The notes beneath the pieces were generated by a model. It was not told the DNA's origin, ran no database searches, and saw only the letters and a list, made by a program, of their open reading frames with translations. The translations under genes were made by a program, and so were the position numbers. A DNA stretch of 64,000 nt. Origin: Parascedosporium putredinis (taxonomy: Eukaryota; Ascomycota; Sordariomycetes; Microascales; Microascaceae). Positions 24,501 to 34,888 of this stretch are shown in pieces (position 1 is the stretch's first letter; each line of letters starts with the position of its first letter). Location: positions 124,001 through 188,000 of the forward strand of contig CASHTG010000012.1 in NCBI GenBank assembly GCA_949357655.1, written 5' to 3'.

Positions 24501-27500
24501 ATTGAGCCTGCGACTGTTGGTGTGGGCTTTCGCCGACGTGCGTGTTATTCTGTCATTCTGCTATTCTGCTCTTCTGCTATTCTGCTCTTCCCCCACACCC
24601 TCATTCGACCTTGCAGGCTCCTTGCAGACTGGTTCGAAACACATTGATGCAGCCATGTTTTTGTTTTCTTCTTGGTTTAATACAATGCATGCTGTTGTCT
24701 TTTTTAATGGTTCTTCTGTCTCTTGTGACCCATGGGCGAATTCATCTGGATCCATTCACTTTATCTCGCTTTCTCTCCGTCTTTGTCTCCTCTCATCATC
24801 CAGATCACCTTTTCCTTTCATAAATTCCTACTCCCGCTAGGGTCTTTCTTGTCAAGGGAACGGGCGTGGCTAAGCCGACGGGCGGATCAAGGACGCCATG
24901 ATCCATGTGCGCTACAATGGTCGTGGCTCAAAAGGTGGCGGTGGTCAATACGAGTGCTTAGAATGTTGGAAATACCCAGCCTTGACCGGCGTTGGTAGCA
25001 GATGAGACGGGAAGCGGCCACAGAAAAAGCGTCCGGCTGATTTCGTTTGCTCTTAGCCACCACACGGCGCTTTGGCTCAGGCTGGGACACCACCTTGGAT
25101 GGAAACACTGGCTCGGACGTGTACCGTGTTAAGCCTTGGGGATGGTGGCCACCACGTTGGCCTCGAAAGAGAGCCACCGAAGTGACCCTCTAGCCTTGAG
25201 CTTGGACATGCTCGAATCCCTCAAGGGAGAGAAAGAAGAAGTTTATGCGTGCGTTTCTGTTCAATTGAAAGGTACAAGCAGGTCTGCCTCGGTATTTTTC
25301 TCCGGGCTCGCTCTACCCCAGGAGTTCGCTCGTGCCTGGAAGCTTTTGAGAACCAGAGCTTGGGAATGCCAGGGCCGGGTATGTCAAAAAGAGGCTGAGA
25401 GGAGCTTTCCCCCTGGGGCTACGAACCTGTCTTGTCCAATGAGCTTCCCGATTTAACCGCGCCACGGAGGTGGGCAGCGCGGTAAAATCTGCAAGGAGGG
25501 CCAAACTGAGCGCCATGACCCTTTTTCCTTTTTCCTTTTTCTCCTCTTTCCTTTTTTTTAGTCCGTCTCGAGTGACGCTCCTCTCCACTCATACTTTTGC
25601 CGCTTGCGCGGGAAAGATGGATGGAGCTGGCTCGACCAAGTCGGCGAGGGTGTAAAACTCGTCTTTGTACAAGCAGCTTTCACGATGATTCTGCCGCTTC
25701 GTCCGTCGTAGCCCCCCTCATGCTAATGCTCGGTGGAATTATCCCAGGCGTCTTAGACCTCATATCCGTTACTTGCGCATTTCTCTCCCATTGTGTATTC
25801 TTGAGAGGTTGCATGGGGTACCCAGGAGAACCCTAGGTCCTGTGCTGACGGATGATGCGATCAATGTTGCTCGTCTTCGATCCCTTCCATCGACTGCTGC
25901 CACGTCCCCCACCACCAGTTCCTGATCCCTGTTTGGCGGGCACCAGCCTAGAAATGCCGGCTTGGGGCTGAGTGTGCAAGTGTGTGCGCAAGAGTCAGTT
26001 GATGTTATCTTCCACTTTGTTATCTTCCCCAAAGCAGCCCGCCGCCCTATCGTCGTGGCCCATGCACGGTAACCTGGTCGGCTTACAGGGTTCCAGGGGA
26101 TAGATGACTCGTTCGGCGACCGCTCGAGAGTGGAGCGGACTTGTATCGAACGTGAATGATGATGAGAGTTGTTGTTGAATGCTTGTACTTGCACTCCTCA
26201 CCAACGAGTAGATAGTGTTCAACCGGTCGAAAACGAGGAGGCGCCCGCCTTTACCTGTAATACTAAGTCTGCACCTGCCACTTGTTTCTCTCTCTCGCTC
26301 ACTCACACAAACTCTCAGACAAGCACAAGAGTCTTGGTCGATTCCTCAGGTCACAGATGCCCATTCGGTTTCCTTCCTTTCTTCGGCAGGGCATTCCGCA
26401 TAATTCGTGTCCCACATCCCCCGCAAGATGAACCCTAGTCGTTGATCTTGCTCGCTCTTGTACTAACGGGACGACGAGAATCGCTGTCGGCGGCTGGGGG
26501 AGGGGCAGAGGAGGGGAGGAGCCTCTTTCGTATCAAGTATTACTTTGTCTAGCCAAGTCTATTCTCCTGCGACCGGTGGTCTCAGCTCAAGCCCTGCCAC
26601 GCCCTGTCGATGAATCCTGCTGCCTCTTTTTTAGGTCTTGCTAGGGTTTCGGCTGCGCGATATTCCCATGTTCTCCACCGTAGATCCTCCAGGCGCTGGG
26701 CTTACCCTTTTCGAGAGAATGCGGCGATCTCGCCCATCCGAGCTGATGGCGCGGGCCTATGCCGTCCTTGTACGTACACCAACTAGTTGGACGAGAACAC
26801 GATTGCACATGTTCACTTCTTTTGAGTCTCTTTTTTTTTTTTGTCTCCTTCGGATTCAACCAAAGTTGACCAATAACAGTCGTTGACCTTGGCTGTGCCG
26901 ACCGCACCATCGCTTGCCATGCCTGCTTCGCGCCTAAATCGCGTTGTAAAGCGGGTGTTTGATGGGAAACGCAAGCAGAAGCGGGTGGTCTCTGGCTTGG
27001 TGTCGAGGGTGACGCGCAAACGAAGGACCTCAAAAATGATTCTCTTCTTCTTCTTTCTCCTCTCTCTCTTCTTTTTCCGTGTCGCATCTCATCCGGTGCT
27101 TGGAAAAGCGAGGGCCCCATAAAGAACGTGAGTCGAGAGAGGGCTGGTCGATCCACGTAGACTTGGTCCTTGTAGCCGAGCTAGTTTGATTTCTCGACAA
27201 CCAATCTTGCTCGATTGGAGAGAGGCAGGTATTATTCTTCTCGCCATGGCGCCTCACGGCATTTGATCGGCAAGCCGACGAGACGAGTTTGTAGCCTTTG
27301 TGGTTGACCCTTTTGAATGATACAAACTTCCTCTGGGCTTGGTGTTTTGGTATGCTACCCTGTCCGCCTGTCTCCCCCATGCCGTGCCCTTTTTCCATTG
27401 CTGGATGTTGTGTGGAAAGAGATGCAGGGTCGGTTCGCGATGCAACACTGCGGACCACACCTTTTGGGAAAGCCTTCTCGCTTGTGCCGGCCCATGACGG

Positions 27501-29343
27501 CAGAGACGAAAAAGACGAAACATGGGGTTTTGACGGGCGAGTTCACCCATGCGCGAGTTCAACCAGAAATGGCCCGCGCACATGCAGCGAAAACAAGACA
27601 TCCATTAGTACATGGTGATAACCAATTGATCAATTGATGGATGCACCAACTCGAAATTGATGGATACTGATCGCATCTGAGCCGGAGAAGGGAGGCTTCC
27701 AATGCTCGTCGCCAGTTGCCGTTCACACCGCACTGCACTGCACTGCACTCTCTCCCCACCCTCCCGTGACTCTGGGCGAGACATCGCCAACCTCTTTGCC
27801 CACCCCCGCCTGCATGGTCCTTTTCATGTTGTTCGCCAACTCTTGTCTCCTGCCGCCCTTACTCTTCGCGACTTGAGCTGCAATATTGACTCCTTAATTC
27901 ATTCTTCGTGCTTTTTTTCTCTTCCTTTTCTGCCCCCCTCCTCCTCCTCTCCGTTGACCTTGCCGTTCTTCACGTCGCGCTTCACATCGTTGTGAGGGTG
28001 TGTGGACTGGATCGTACACACTTGCCCGACGAACCTACTTCTCCCGCCCCCAGCAGCACGACCCCACCATCTCCGTAGTCCGCTTTACTTTTTTCGGGGT
28101 ATTCTTTTCTCATTTACACTATTACTTGTACATGGTTTCTCTTGGTTGGTGGGTGGGGATGGCAAGACTTTGGTGTCTGGGCGGGTCGCCCACCGCATTG
28201 CTGAGCCCAGCGATGCCACTTTCAAAATAATCGCACTTGCTCCTGTACCTCCACTCCAAGTGTGTAATTGAAGTACATTTGTGATATCCCTGCCTCGCCG
28301 GCCAGTTCCCGAAATGGCTTGGCAGGTCCGAGGTCCGGAGCGCGCAGAGCTCAACCTACCATTCGTGATTCGTGGTTGTTGTCGCCCGCCACAGGTGTCC
28401 CTGGGGGGACCCTGGTCCGTTCTTTTCGACCTTCCCTTGCCTTTGGTATGCCCGGGGTTTTTCTTTTTCTTTTTTCCTTTTCTTTTTCGTGTGTTAGCTT
28501 GTTTTCCCATTCTCTTGTCTTTTCCTTGGACAGGGGTGGCCGTGGGTGGTGGCTCTGGTTCTGGTTCACGATTCTCGAAACATGCAGGCCAGCTCCCAAG
28601 GATTCGAGAATCGTACCCAACCACCCCCGGCAATCCTTCCTTCCTCTCGCCTTCCTCCTTGGGTTTGTCCATCCTCACTTATACAGCATCAGCTGCTCAT
28701 TCCCCCTTCGCCTCCATCTATTCCCCAAGTCCGAAAATAAGCAAGACTCAGAAAGCAGCCATCTTCCCACCGCCTATTGTCCTCTTGCACAAAGGAAGGA
28801 ACTTTAGAGGGGGACTAACAGTGAGCGCGAAAGAAAAGAAAAAGAAAAAGAAAGAAAAAGGAAAGCGATCCCGAGCGTTATAATATCACGCACCCGATAT
28901 ACCTCCACTCATTTGAAGCTTCCGCTTTCCCTCCTACCTTATTGCACCTTGTTTTCTTTCCCAAGCGGGCCATCGGGAAAAATAAATTTATAGTGGCCGG
29001 TCCGCCGCGGTGCTTAGCACGTCTCGACTAAGACCTGGAGCTCCCCCTCCATTCTGTTCCACCTCGAACAACCTCCCTTGGTCACACAGCTATCTCACCT
29101 TTATTTACAACTCTCCCCGGTTTCTTTGTCCTTCCTTCGCTCCTGGCTAGTCCCAGAGCAAGCTTGACCAGACTTGACCTCTTCGCTCCAGCACCTTGGC
29201 CGACTAATACCTCCCCTCCTACTCTGGCTCTCAGTCGACAGATCAACCTCGCGATGCGTACGTGAACAGCGCGCTGCAGAGGAGTCTTTCGTTTTCCCCA
29301 CCGGCCACTTTCCTCGCCTATATAGAAAAACCCAAACCCAGCC
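21513..29343. other. 7.8-kb region with no supportable gene
   Basis: I read both strands and found no conserved domain. The two longest frames (22769-23581 + and 23257-24027 -) overlap each other antisense, have erratic composition and no family marks. The stretch is rich in pyrimidine or purine tracts (22612-22660, 25520-25560, 27910-27960, 28465-28525, 28825-28865) and short simple repeats, such as TATTCTGCTCTTCTGC-like units at 24545-24592, ACTGC repeats at 27731-27750, and a duplicated CATGGACTG at 24267-24285. The palindrome CAATTGATCAATTG is at 27623-27636. It could hold long leaders, non-coding transcripts or fast-evolving genes that cannot be recognised by eye. Confidence 0.5.
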
Positions 29344-31606
29344 ATGGAAGAACACGAAGTCGACCCGGGCAGGGAGAACCGCCAGTCGCTTCACTCCGTC
29401 AACTCCGCCGTGGAAGCGATGCAGCGAGCTGCCGACAGGCTCATTGCCACGACCGAGTCCTTCCGCGTTCAGTTTCGAGAACGACAGGACGCCCGCGAAT
29501 CCCAACGTGAGGGCGAGACTGCTACACCCTTTGAAGATGCTCTGGAGACTCGCCCGTCATCGCGCCCGGCAACGGCCACGAATGATGTCACAAAAGGTGC
29601 CGCCGGCCAGGACCACACCTTGCCCTTCACAAGCAACGACGCGAACGGAACAGCATCTACAGGCTCTAATCCGTCGGCGAGCTTGCACTCTACCTCCCCG
29701 GGCACATACCCGGCACAGATCCCAGACGATCTTCCTTCCGCAACCTCCCCAGCGACTCCTCAAGTCGTCCACGCCATCCATTCCCGGAGCCTGGCACCGC
29801 GAGGATAGAGTCCGCCCTCTCCTCGGAAGCTAGCTATTCTACTGCGCAGGCCCAGGTTGCCCGCCACCCCCAGCCAGCTACTTCCAGGCCCCTTCGCCCG
29901 GCCAGTTCTATTCCCTCTCACCGAACTCGCCCGCCTCCGGTAGCGACACTGGTTCCTCCTACTTCGTCCCGCGATATCCTCCCTTCCGCTCCAGCGCCTC
30001 CGCCCTCAGAGAACCCTTGAGCTCTTCCACCGACAAAGCCTTCCCCCACGCCAGGCAAGGACGGCGACGAGCAACTGGCCTTTGAGAGGCCGCCCTTTTC
30101 CCTATTACGCGAAGCTTTCATCGTCTTCGTCATCTGCTTTGCCCAGCTCCTCGCGTATGCTGCTTTTGCGCAGGCCCTTGCGCCCGCCCAAAAGATTGCC
30201 GAATCGTTTCCCAACAGCGCACCTGCTCACTTGTCGTGGTACACCGCTGCCTATGCCATGGGCGTGAGCGCCTTTGCCGTCCCCGCTGGTCGGTTTGGGA
30301 CCCTCCTCGGTCACAAAGGTCTTCATCGCCGGTTTCGCCTGGTTCTCGCTTTGGAGCACCCTCGCCGGCCTGAGCGTCTACGTCGAGCGCTCCATCGCCA
30401 ACGGCACCATCTACTTTTGTGTCTGCAGGGGCCTGCAAGGTCTCGGCGCCGCCATCATCGTTCCCAACGCCCAGGCCATCCTGGACCGCGTATACGTTCT
30501 AGGCCCTCGCAGAAATCTCGTCATGTGCCTCCTCAGTGCCTCGGCCCCTCTCGGCTTCGTCGCCGGCGCCGTCATGGCGAGTCTTTTTGCCGAGCTCACG
30601 TCTTGGGAGTGGGCCTTCTTCGTGCTCGGTGCCGTCTGTCTCACGTTTGCGTGCCAAGGCATGATTGTGCTCCCCGCGGACACTGGCCTGACCACGGGCA
30701 TGCGCACTGTGAAATTTTGAGGCTCGTCGACGCCCCCGGTGCCATCACGGGGGTATCCGGCTTCGTTCTCTTCGCCTTTGCCTTGAACCAAGGTCCCTTG
30801 GCCTCCTGGTCCACCCCCTACGTATACTTTATGCTCATCATCGGACTTCTCCTTATCGGTGCCTTCCTCTACATAGAGTCCGCCGCAGAGTACCCTTGCT
30901 CCCCGTTTCTGCCATGACCGCCACAACCTATCTTGTCCTCCTGTGCATTGGCGCCGGCTGGGCCTGCTTCGCCGTCTGGGTCTACTATACTTTCCAGTTC
31001 CTCGTCGTGCTTCGCGAGTGGGATCCGCTCCTCGCATCGGCCGGCTTCGCCCACATCCCCGTGATCGGACTTCTCGCCACCATCTTGGCCGCCTTCCTCC
31101 TGCGCCGCGTCACCCCGTACTGGGTCCTCCTCGCCTCCATGCTCGCCTTTGCCGTCGGCGCCGCTCTCATGGCAGCCGCCCCCGTCCGCCAGAGCTACTG
31201 GATCAACGTCTTCCTCAGCGTCCTCTTGGTGCCCCTCGGCATGAACATGTCGGCCCCCGTCGCCACCGTGCTCGTTTCCAACAGCGTGCCTCGCCCCCAC
31301 CAGAGCATCTCCGGGAGCTTGGTCCTCACCGCCATCTTCTCCGCCGTCTCCGTCGGTCTCGGCCTCGCCGGCACCGTCGTCTCCAGCGTCGTTGGCGGTA
31401 CGGATAGCGAGGGCGAGGGCGTGTTGGCTGGCTATAGGGGCGCGTTCTACCTTGCCCTGGGCCTCGCTGGTCTTGGGATCCTGCTTGCTCTCGTTTCGGC
31501 CGTGAGCGACACCCTTTGGCCCGCCGACCCGGAGGATGGGGCGGCTCTGAGGTTGCGAATCGGGAGCAAGAAGGCTGAGAAGGCTGCGATGAAGGCCGTG
31601 GTTTGA
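29344..31606 (+). CDS. DHA2-like MFS transporter with long N-terminal tail, multiple frame breaks
   Basis: Proton-coupled major facilitator carrier, probably a 14-segment drug:H+ antiporter-type protein (ATR1/AMF1-like). The substrate is unknown. About 240 hydrophilic residues (MEEHEVDPGRENRQSL..., Ser/Pro/Thr-rich) come before the first membrane segment LLREAFIVFVICFAQLLAYA. Motif A is seen as AGRFGTLLGHK and the region of motif C as LLSASAPLGFVAGAV. Later segments include FVLFAFALNQGPL, LVLLCIGAGWACFAVWVYYT and GLGLAGTVVSSVVGG. The frame changes near 29771-29780, in 30000-30045 (a stop at 30018), at 30315-30317 (net +1), in T4 30715-30718 (one T lost) and C3 30893-30895 (one C lost). No intron is needed. 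The restored length is about 753 residues. An intron instead of the frame changes around 30018 cannot be excluded. Confidence 0.72.
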
Positions 31607-32794
31607 GGGGCTAGTCCCCTTGATCCCCGCCCCGTTTATCTCTTTTATTTCCTTGACTCCCGGGGTCTAACCCTTTTTTTTTTTTTATATAACTCGGTGT
31701 CGCGAATGTTTTCGTTATATAGGTGTCGTTTGAGACTGGGGCTAGCCGCATAGCACCAGAATGGAGAAGGAGGCAGGCGCGGAATGTTTGGTTTTGGTCA
31801 TTTCTTGTTTCTTCTCTCTTTGGTTACCGCAGTATACCCTATTTCCTTCATGTCGGATTTCAGGACAGCATGGGTTCGGGTGTCTAGGTGTATTAACATG
31901 ATCTGGTTGCGTTTCTTTTTTTTTTTCGTCTACTCTTCTTGAGGCGAGGATGATGCCATTAATGAAAGTAGAATTATGAAACTACATTTTTTACTATTTA
32001 ACTGGACTACCACTTCTCTCTTGTGTTCGTACTTTGTAGTTCAAAACTTGTTTGCCATGAAAACGTGCGAGTCGTTTGGTTGACCACGGCCAACTTGGGG
32101 AGATGGAACATTGAATATCAACAACGTCTATAACTCTTTCTTAAAGTACACATGAGTGAGCGCAATCTCCTTTTCCCGCAGCGAGAGCAAAAGCAATCCG
32201 GAGGAAGCTCGCCACTCCGCGGGGGGGCAGACTGAATGAAGACTGGAGTAATCAAATAGCAAGACCAAGTAGATGCCTCATCTAGCGGTGGTTTCAATTG
32301 AAGATACTGAACTTTTAACACGTACAGGTAACACAAGGCATCGAGAAGACGGGAGGGGAGGAGGAGGAGGCCCTTGGAACTTGGTATCGAATTTCCATTT
32401 TCCATTTTGTCTTTTTGTTTGGCTTATTTCGGTTGCTGTTACTCAGCTTGGAAATGGTCATGTAGATGTTGTGTGTGAGTGAAAAAGAAGAGGAAAAAAG
32501 TAGAAAACATGTGCCCACCCTTATTTGCCCGTAACGCCCGTGTGGAAGACAAGGGAAGAGAAGAAAAGGCGAGAGTAGACGACGAGAGGAAAAAAAGAAA
32601 AAGAACAAGAAAACAGCAACGGCAACAGGAATGGCAGTAGACCAAGACGGGTTATCAACATGGGACTCGAAACAGCACCGCGGACAAGCGAGGAAGTCGT
32701 CAGGCGTCAGGCGAGTACCGAGGGCATCAGAGCCGCAAGGTGGTAGTCTAGGAAGCGTGCCACTGGAGATGAAGCGCCGAGCCACAAAGGGCGT
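31607..32794. other. Convergent intergenic region, MFS / GAR1
   Basis: 1.2 kb between two stop codons. It contains T-rich tracts (31673-31687, 31916-31928) and an A/G-rich stretch 32483-32610. No coding frame with family similarity. Confidence 0.5.
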
Positions 32795-33610
32795 TTAGAA
32801 GCGACCACCGCCTCCCCGGCTGAAACCGCCGCCGCCGCGTCCCCTTCCACCGCCGCCGCCGCCCCTCGAGAAACCACCACCGCCTCCGCCCCTGCTAAAA
32901 CCGCCGCTGCCTCCCCTGCCGCCGCGGCCACCGCCCCTAGGACCACCCCTCGGGGCACCACGACCACCTCGGGAGAAGCCGCCGCCGCCGCCGCGTCCGC
33001 CCTGGAGAAACCGCCGGGGCCGCCCCTCGAGGGCTTCTTGACCCTGGCCGCGCCCGAGAGAGGCTTGGGCTTGGGAAGGAACCTCTCCATGGGGAGGAGC
33101 TTCTCGGTGGAGATGTAGAACTTGTCGCCCTCCTTGAAAGAGCCGGCCTGGATGCCCTCGGTGGGCTTGACGGTGAAGTATACCTCATTGATGGGGCCTA
33201 GGATCTCGTCGACCTTGCCGATGGGAGTCTTGTTCTCGAGGAAGATCTGGGCGTTGAACTGCGGGACCTTGGGGTTGATGGACTCGCAGACCATCTCGCC
33301 CTCGCAGGCGTGCATGAACTTGCCCATTTCAATGACGGCGGCGGGAGGACCCATGTCTCGCTGCTGGAAACCACCTCGGCCTAGAAACGTAGTGGAAGAT
33401 TAGCCCCGGGTTCACCTGTTCTGTTCCGCCCTATATATATCTACTCTCTTCTCTTCTCCTCCCTCTCATTCTTGAATCTCTCATCATTTTTTTTGGACTG
33501 GGAAAGGAGGGACTTGGGGAAAAGAACAATGGGCCGGAGGAGGGACGAAAAGCGAACATACCTCCGCCTCGGGAGAAACCACGACCTCGTGGCGCTCCCC
33601 GGAACGACAT
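32795..33610 (-). CDS. GAR1: Box H/ACA snoRNP protein Gar1, one frame break
   Basis: Gar1 is a core subunit, with Cbf5/dyskerin, Nhp2 and Nop10, of the nucleolar H/ACA particle that pseudouridylates rRNA and snRNA. Exon 1 is 33610-33562 (MSFRGAPRGRGFSRGG) and exon 2 is 33380-32795, spliced GTATGT...TTCTAG. The conserved core reads MGKFMHACEGEMVCES, IPGKVDEILGP-like IGKVDEILGPINEVYFTVK and FKEGDKFYISTEKLLPMERFLP. In the literal frame the tail becomes an alanine-rich nonsense stretch. Adding one G at the C3 run 33000-33002 (plus strand) restores a Gly/Arg/Phe (GAR) domain of repeated GGFSRGG and RGGRGG units ending GGGRF and TAA at 32795-32797. The restored length is 211 residues, close to yeast Gar1 (205). 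Gar1 is essential in yeast, so the break is very likely not biological. Confidence 0.9.
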
Positions 33611-34888
33611 TTTTGCGACTGGGGGAACTCCTCGGAATTGATTTATATGTTTTTGTTGTCCTTGAGAGGGTGCTCAAGCCCAAAGCGTTTTTCTGATCTT
33701 GCAAGGTTCGCACGGTCCGAAGAAAAGGTCGACGGCGCTGCTGTTCGGCAAAGTTCGTTGTCTTTGCTGTCGGCGTCTCGGGCGGTTTGGGGGAGACGGT
33801 CGAATTTTTGTGAGGAAGCAAAAATGGCCGGATTTTTTCCTTCCCCTTCCGCCTCCAAAAAATGTGCAGGAAGCTTGGAGCGATTGAGGGGCAGTGATTG
33901 GTCAGGTTGGGCCGGGACGGAAAAACATGGGTCCTTGGTTTCTGCCCCTCCAATTTTTTTCTCCTTCCTGGGCAGGCACATTGAAAGGCGGGAAAGGTGA
34001 GATACTGCTACTTGTGTTCGGGCTTGTCACCGCCTTTCCTTTCAAGGTGGGGCCACCTTCAGCACAAGGCCGATTGGACTTGTACCCAAGCACCAAGATC
34101 TCAATTCCCCAATGCTGCATAGGGATACACGATCGTCCTCGCTGGTGATGGGAGCAGTGGTATTAGACGGTTGGATTGTTGTATTCCAGACCCTTTTCCC
34201 TTCTCTACCCCGGTCGAATTTGTTATATTAGTGTGCGATAGCAGCCTCCAACGTCCGTTAGCTAAAACGGTCCCCAGACCTTGACTTCCCCCTGTCTTGC
34301 TTGCTCCCCCTTGTATCATACTATTTCCCGAGCTTGACTCTCGACACGAGAGATTAGACTGTCAAGTTTGCGCAGTATCTCATCAAAGATCAATGGAGAG
34401 TGCCAGTCATTCGGGCTGAGGTGGTGGGGCAAGTTGGAGGGGCACGACTTGGGAAAACTTTGGCATCAATAGAGTCGAGCCCATTTGGTCATAATATACG
34501 AGGGCGCCAGCCTCTCCGCTCTCTCGAATGACTACCTGTATCTCGAGTCAAGTGCTGATTCCGGAAATTATACTAGATCTCAGGTATTAATAGTTCAATT
34601 GCTCCTTGAGCTGGCTGTCGCCGTGTAGTACTCCTCGAGCGCGCGCCCTGAGTCACCCCCGCCGCAGAGTCACCCATTCTAGATACAAAAAGCCCAGCGC
34701 CGGAGTTTGGCGGGGTACAAGTGCTCCACCCCGAAGACCTAAATATTGACCCTCGAAACCGGACCCTTCAGCCAACATTGAAACCACCCTCTTTCTCGAC
34801 CCACCCCACCGAACGTGCGTACAAAGCACTTTTCTCCAGTACACTTTCGACTGCACACGAACCCAATCTTCATCCCCAGGAACTCATC
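33611..34888. promoter_or_regulatory. Divergent region between GAR1 and the ThrRS gene
   Basis: A 1.28-kb region between the two start codons that must include both promoters. No protein frame is supported. Both genes serve translation or ribosome production, so co-regulation is possible, but I could not point to a shared element. Confidence 0.5.

Noticed and set aside
24630..24642. GGTTCGAAAC B-box match on the plus strand
   Set aside because: The preceding 80 bases are pyrimidine-rich repeats with no A-box.
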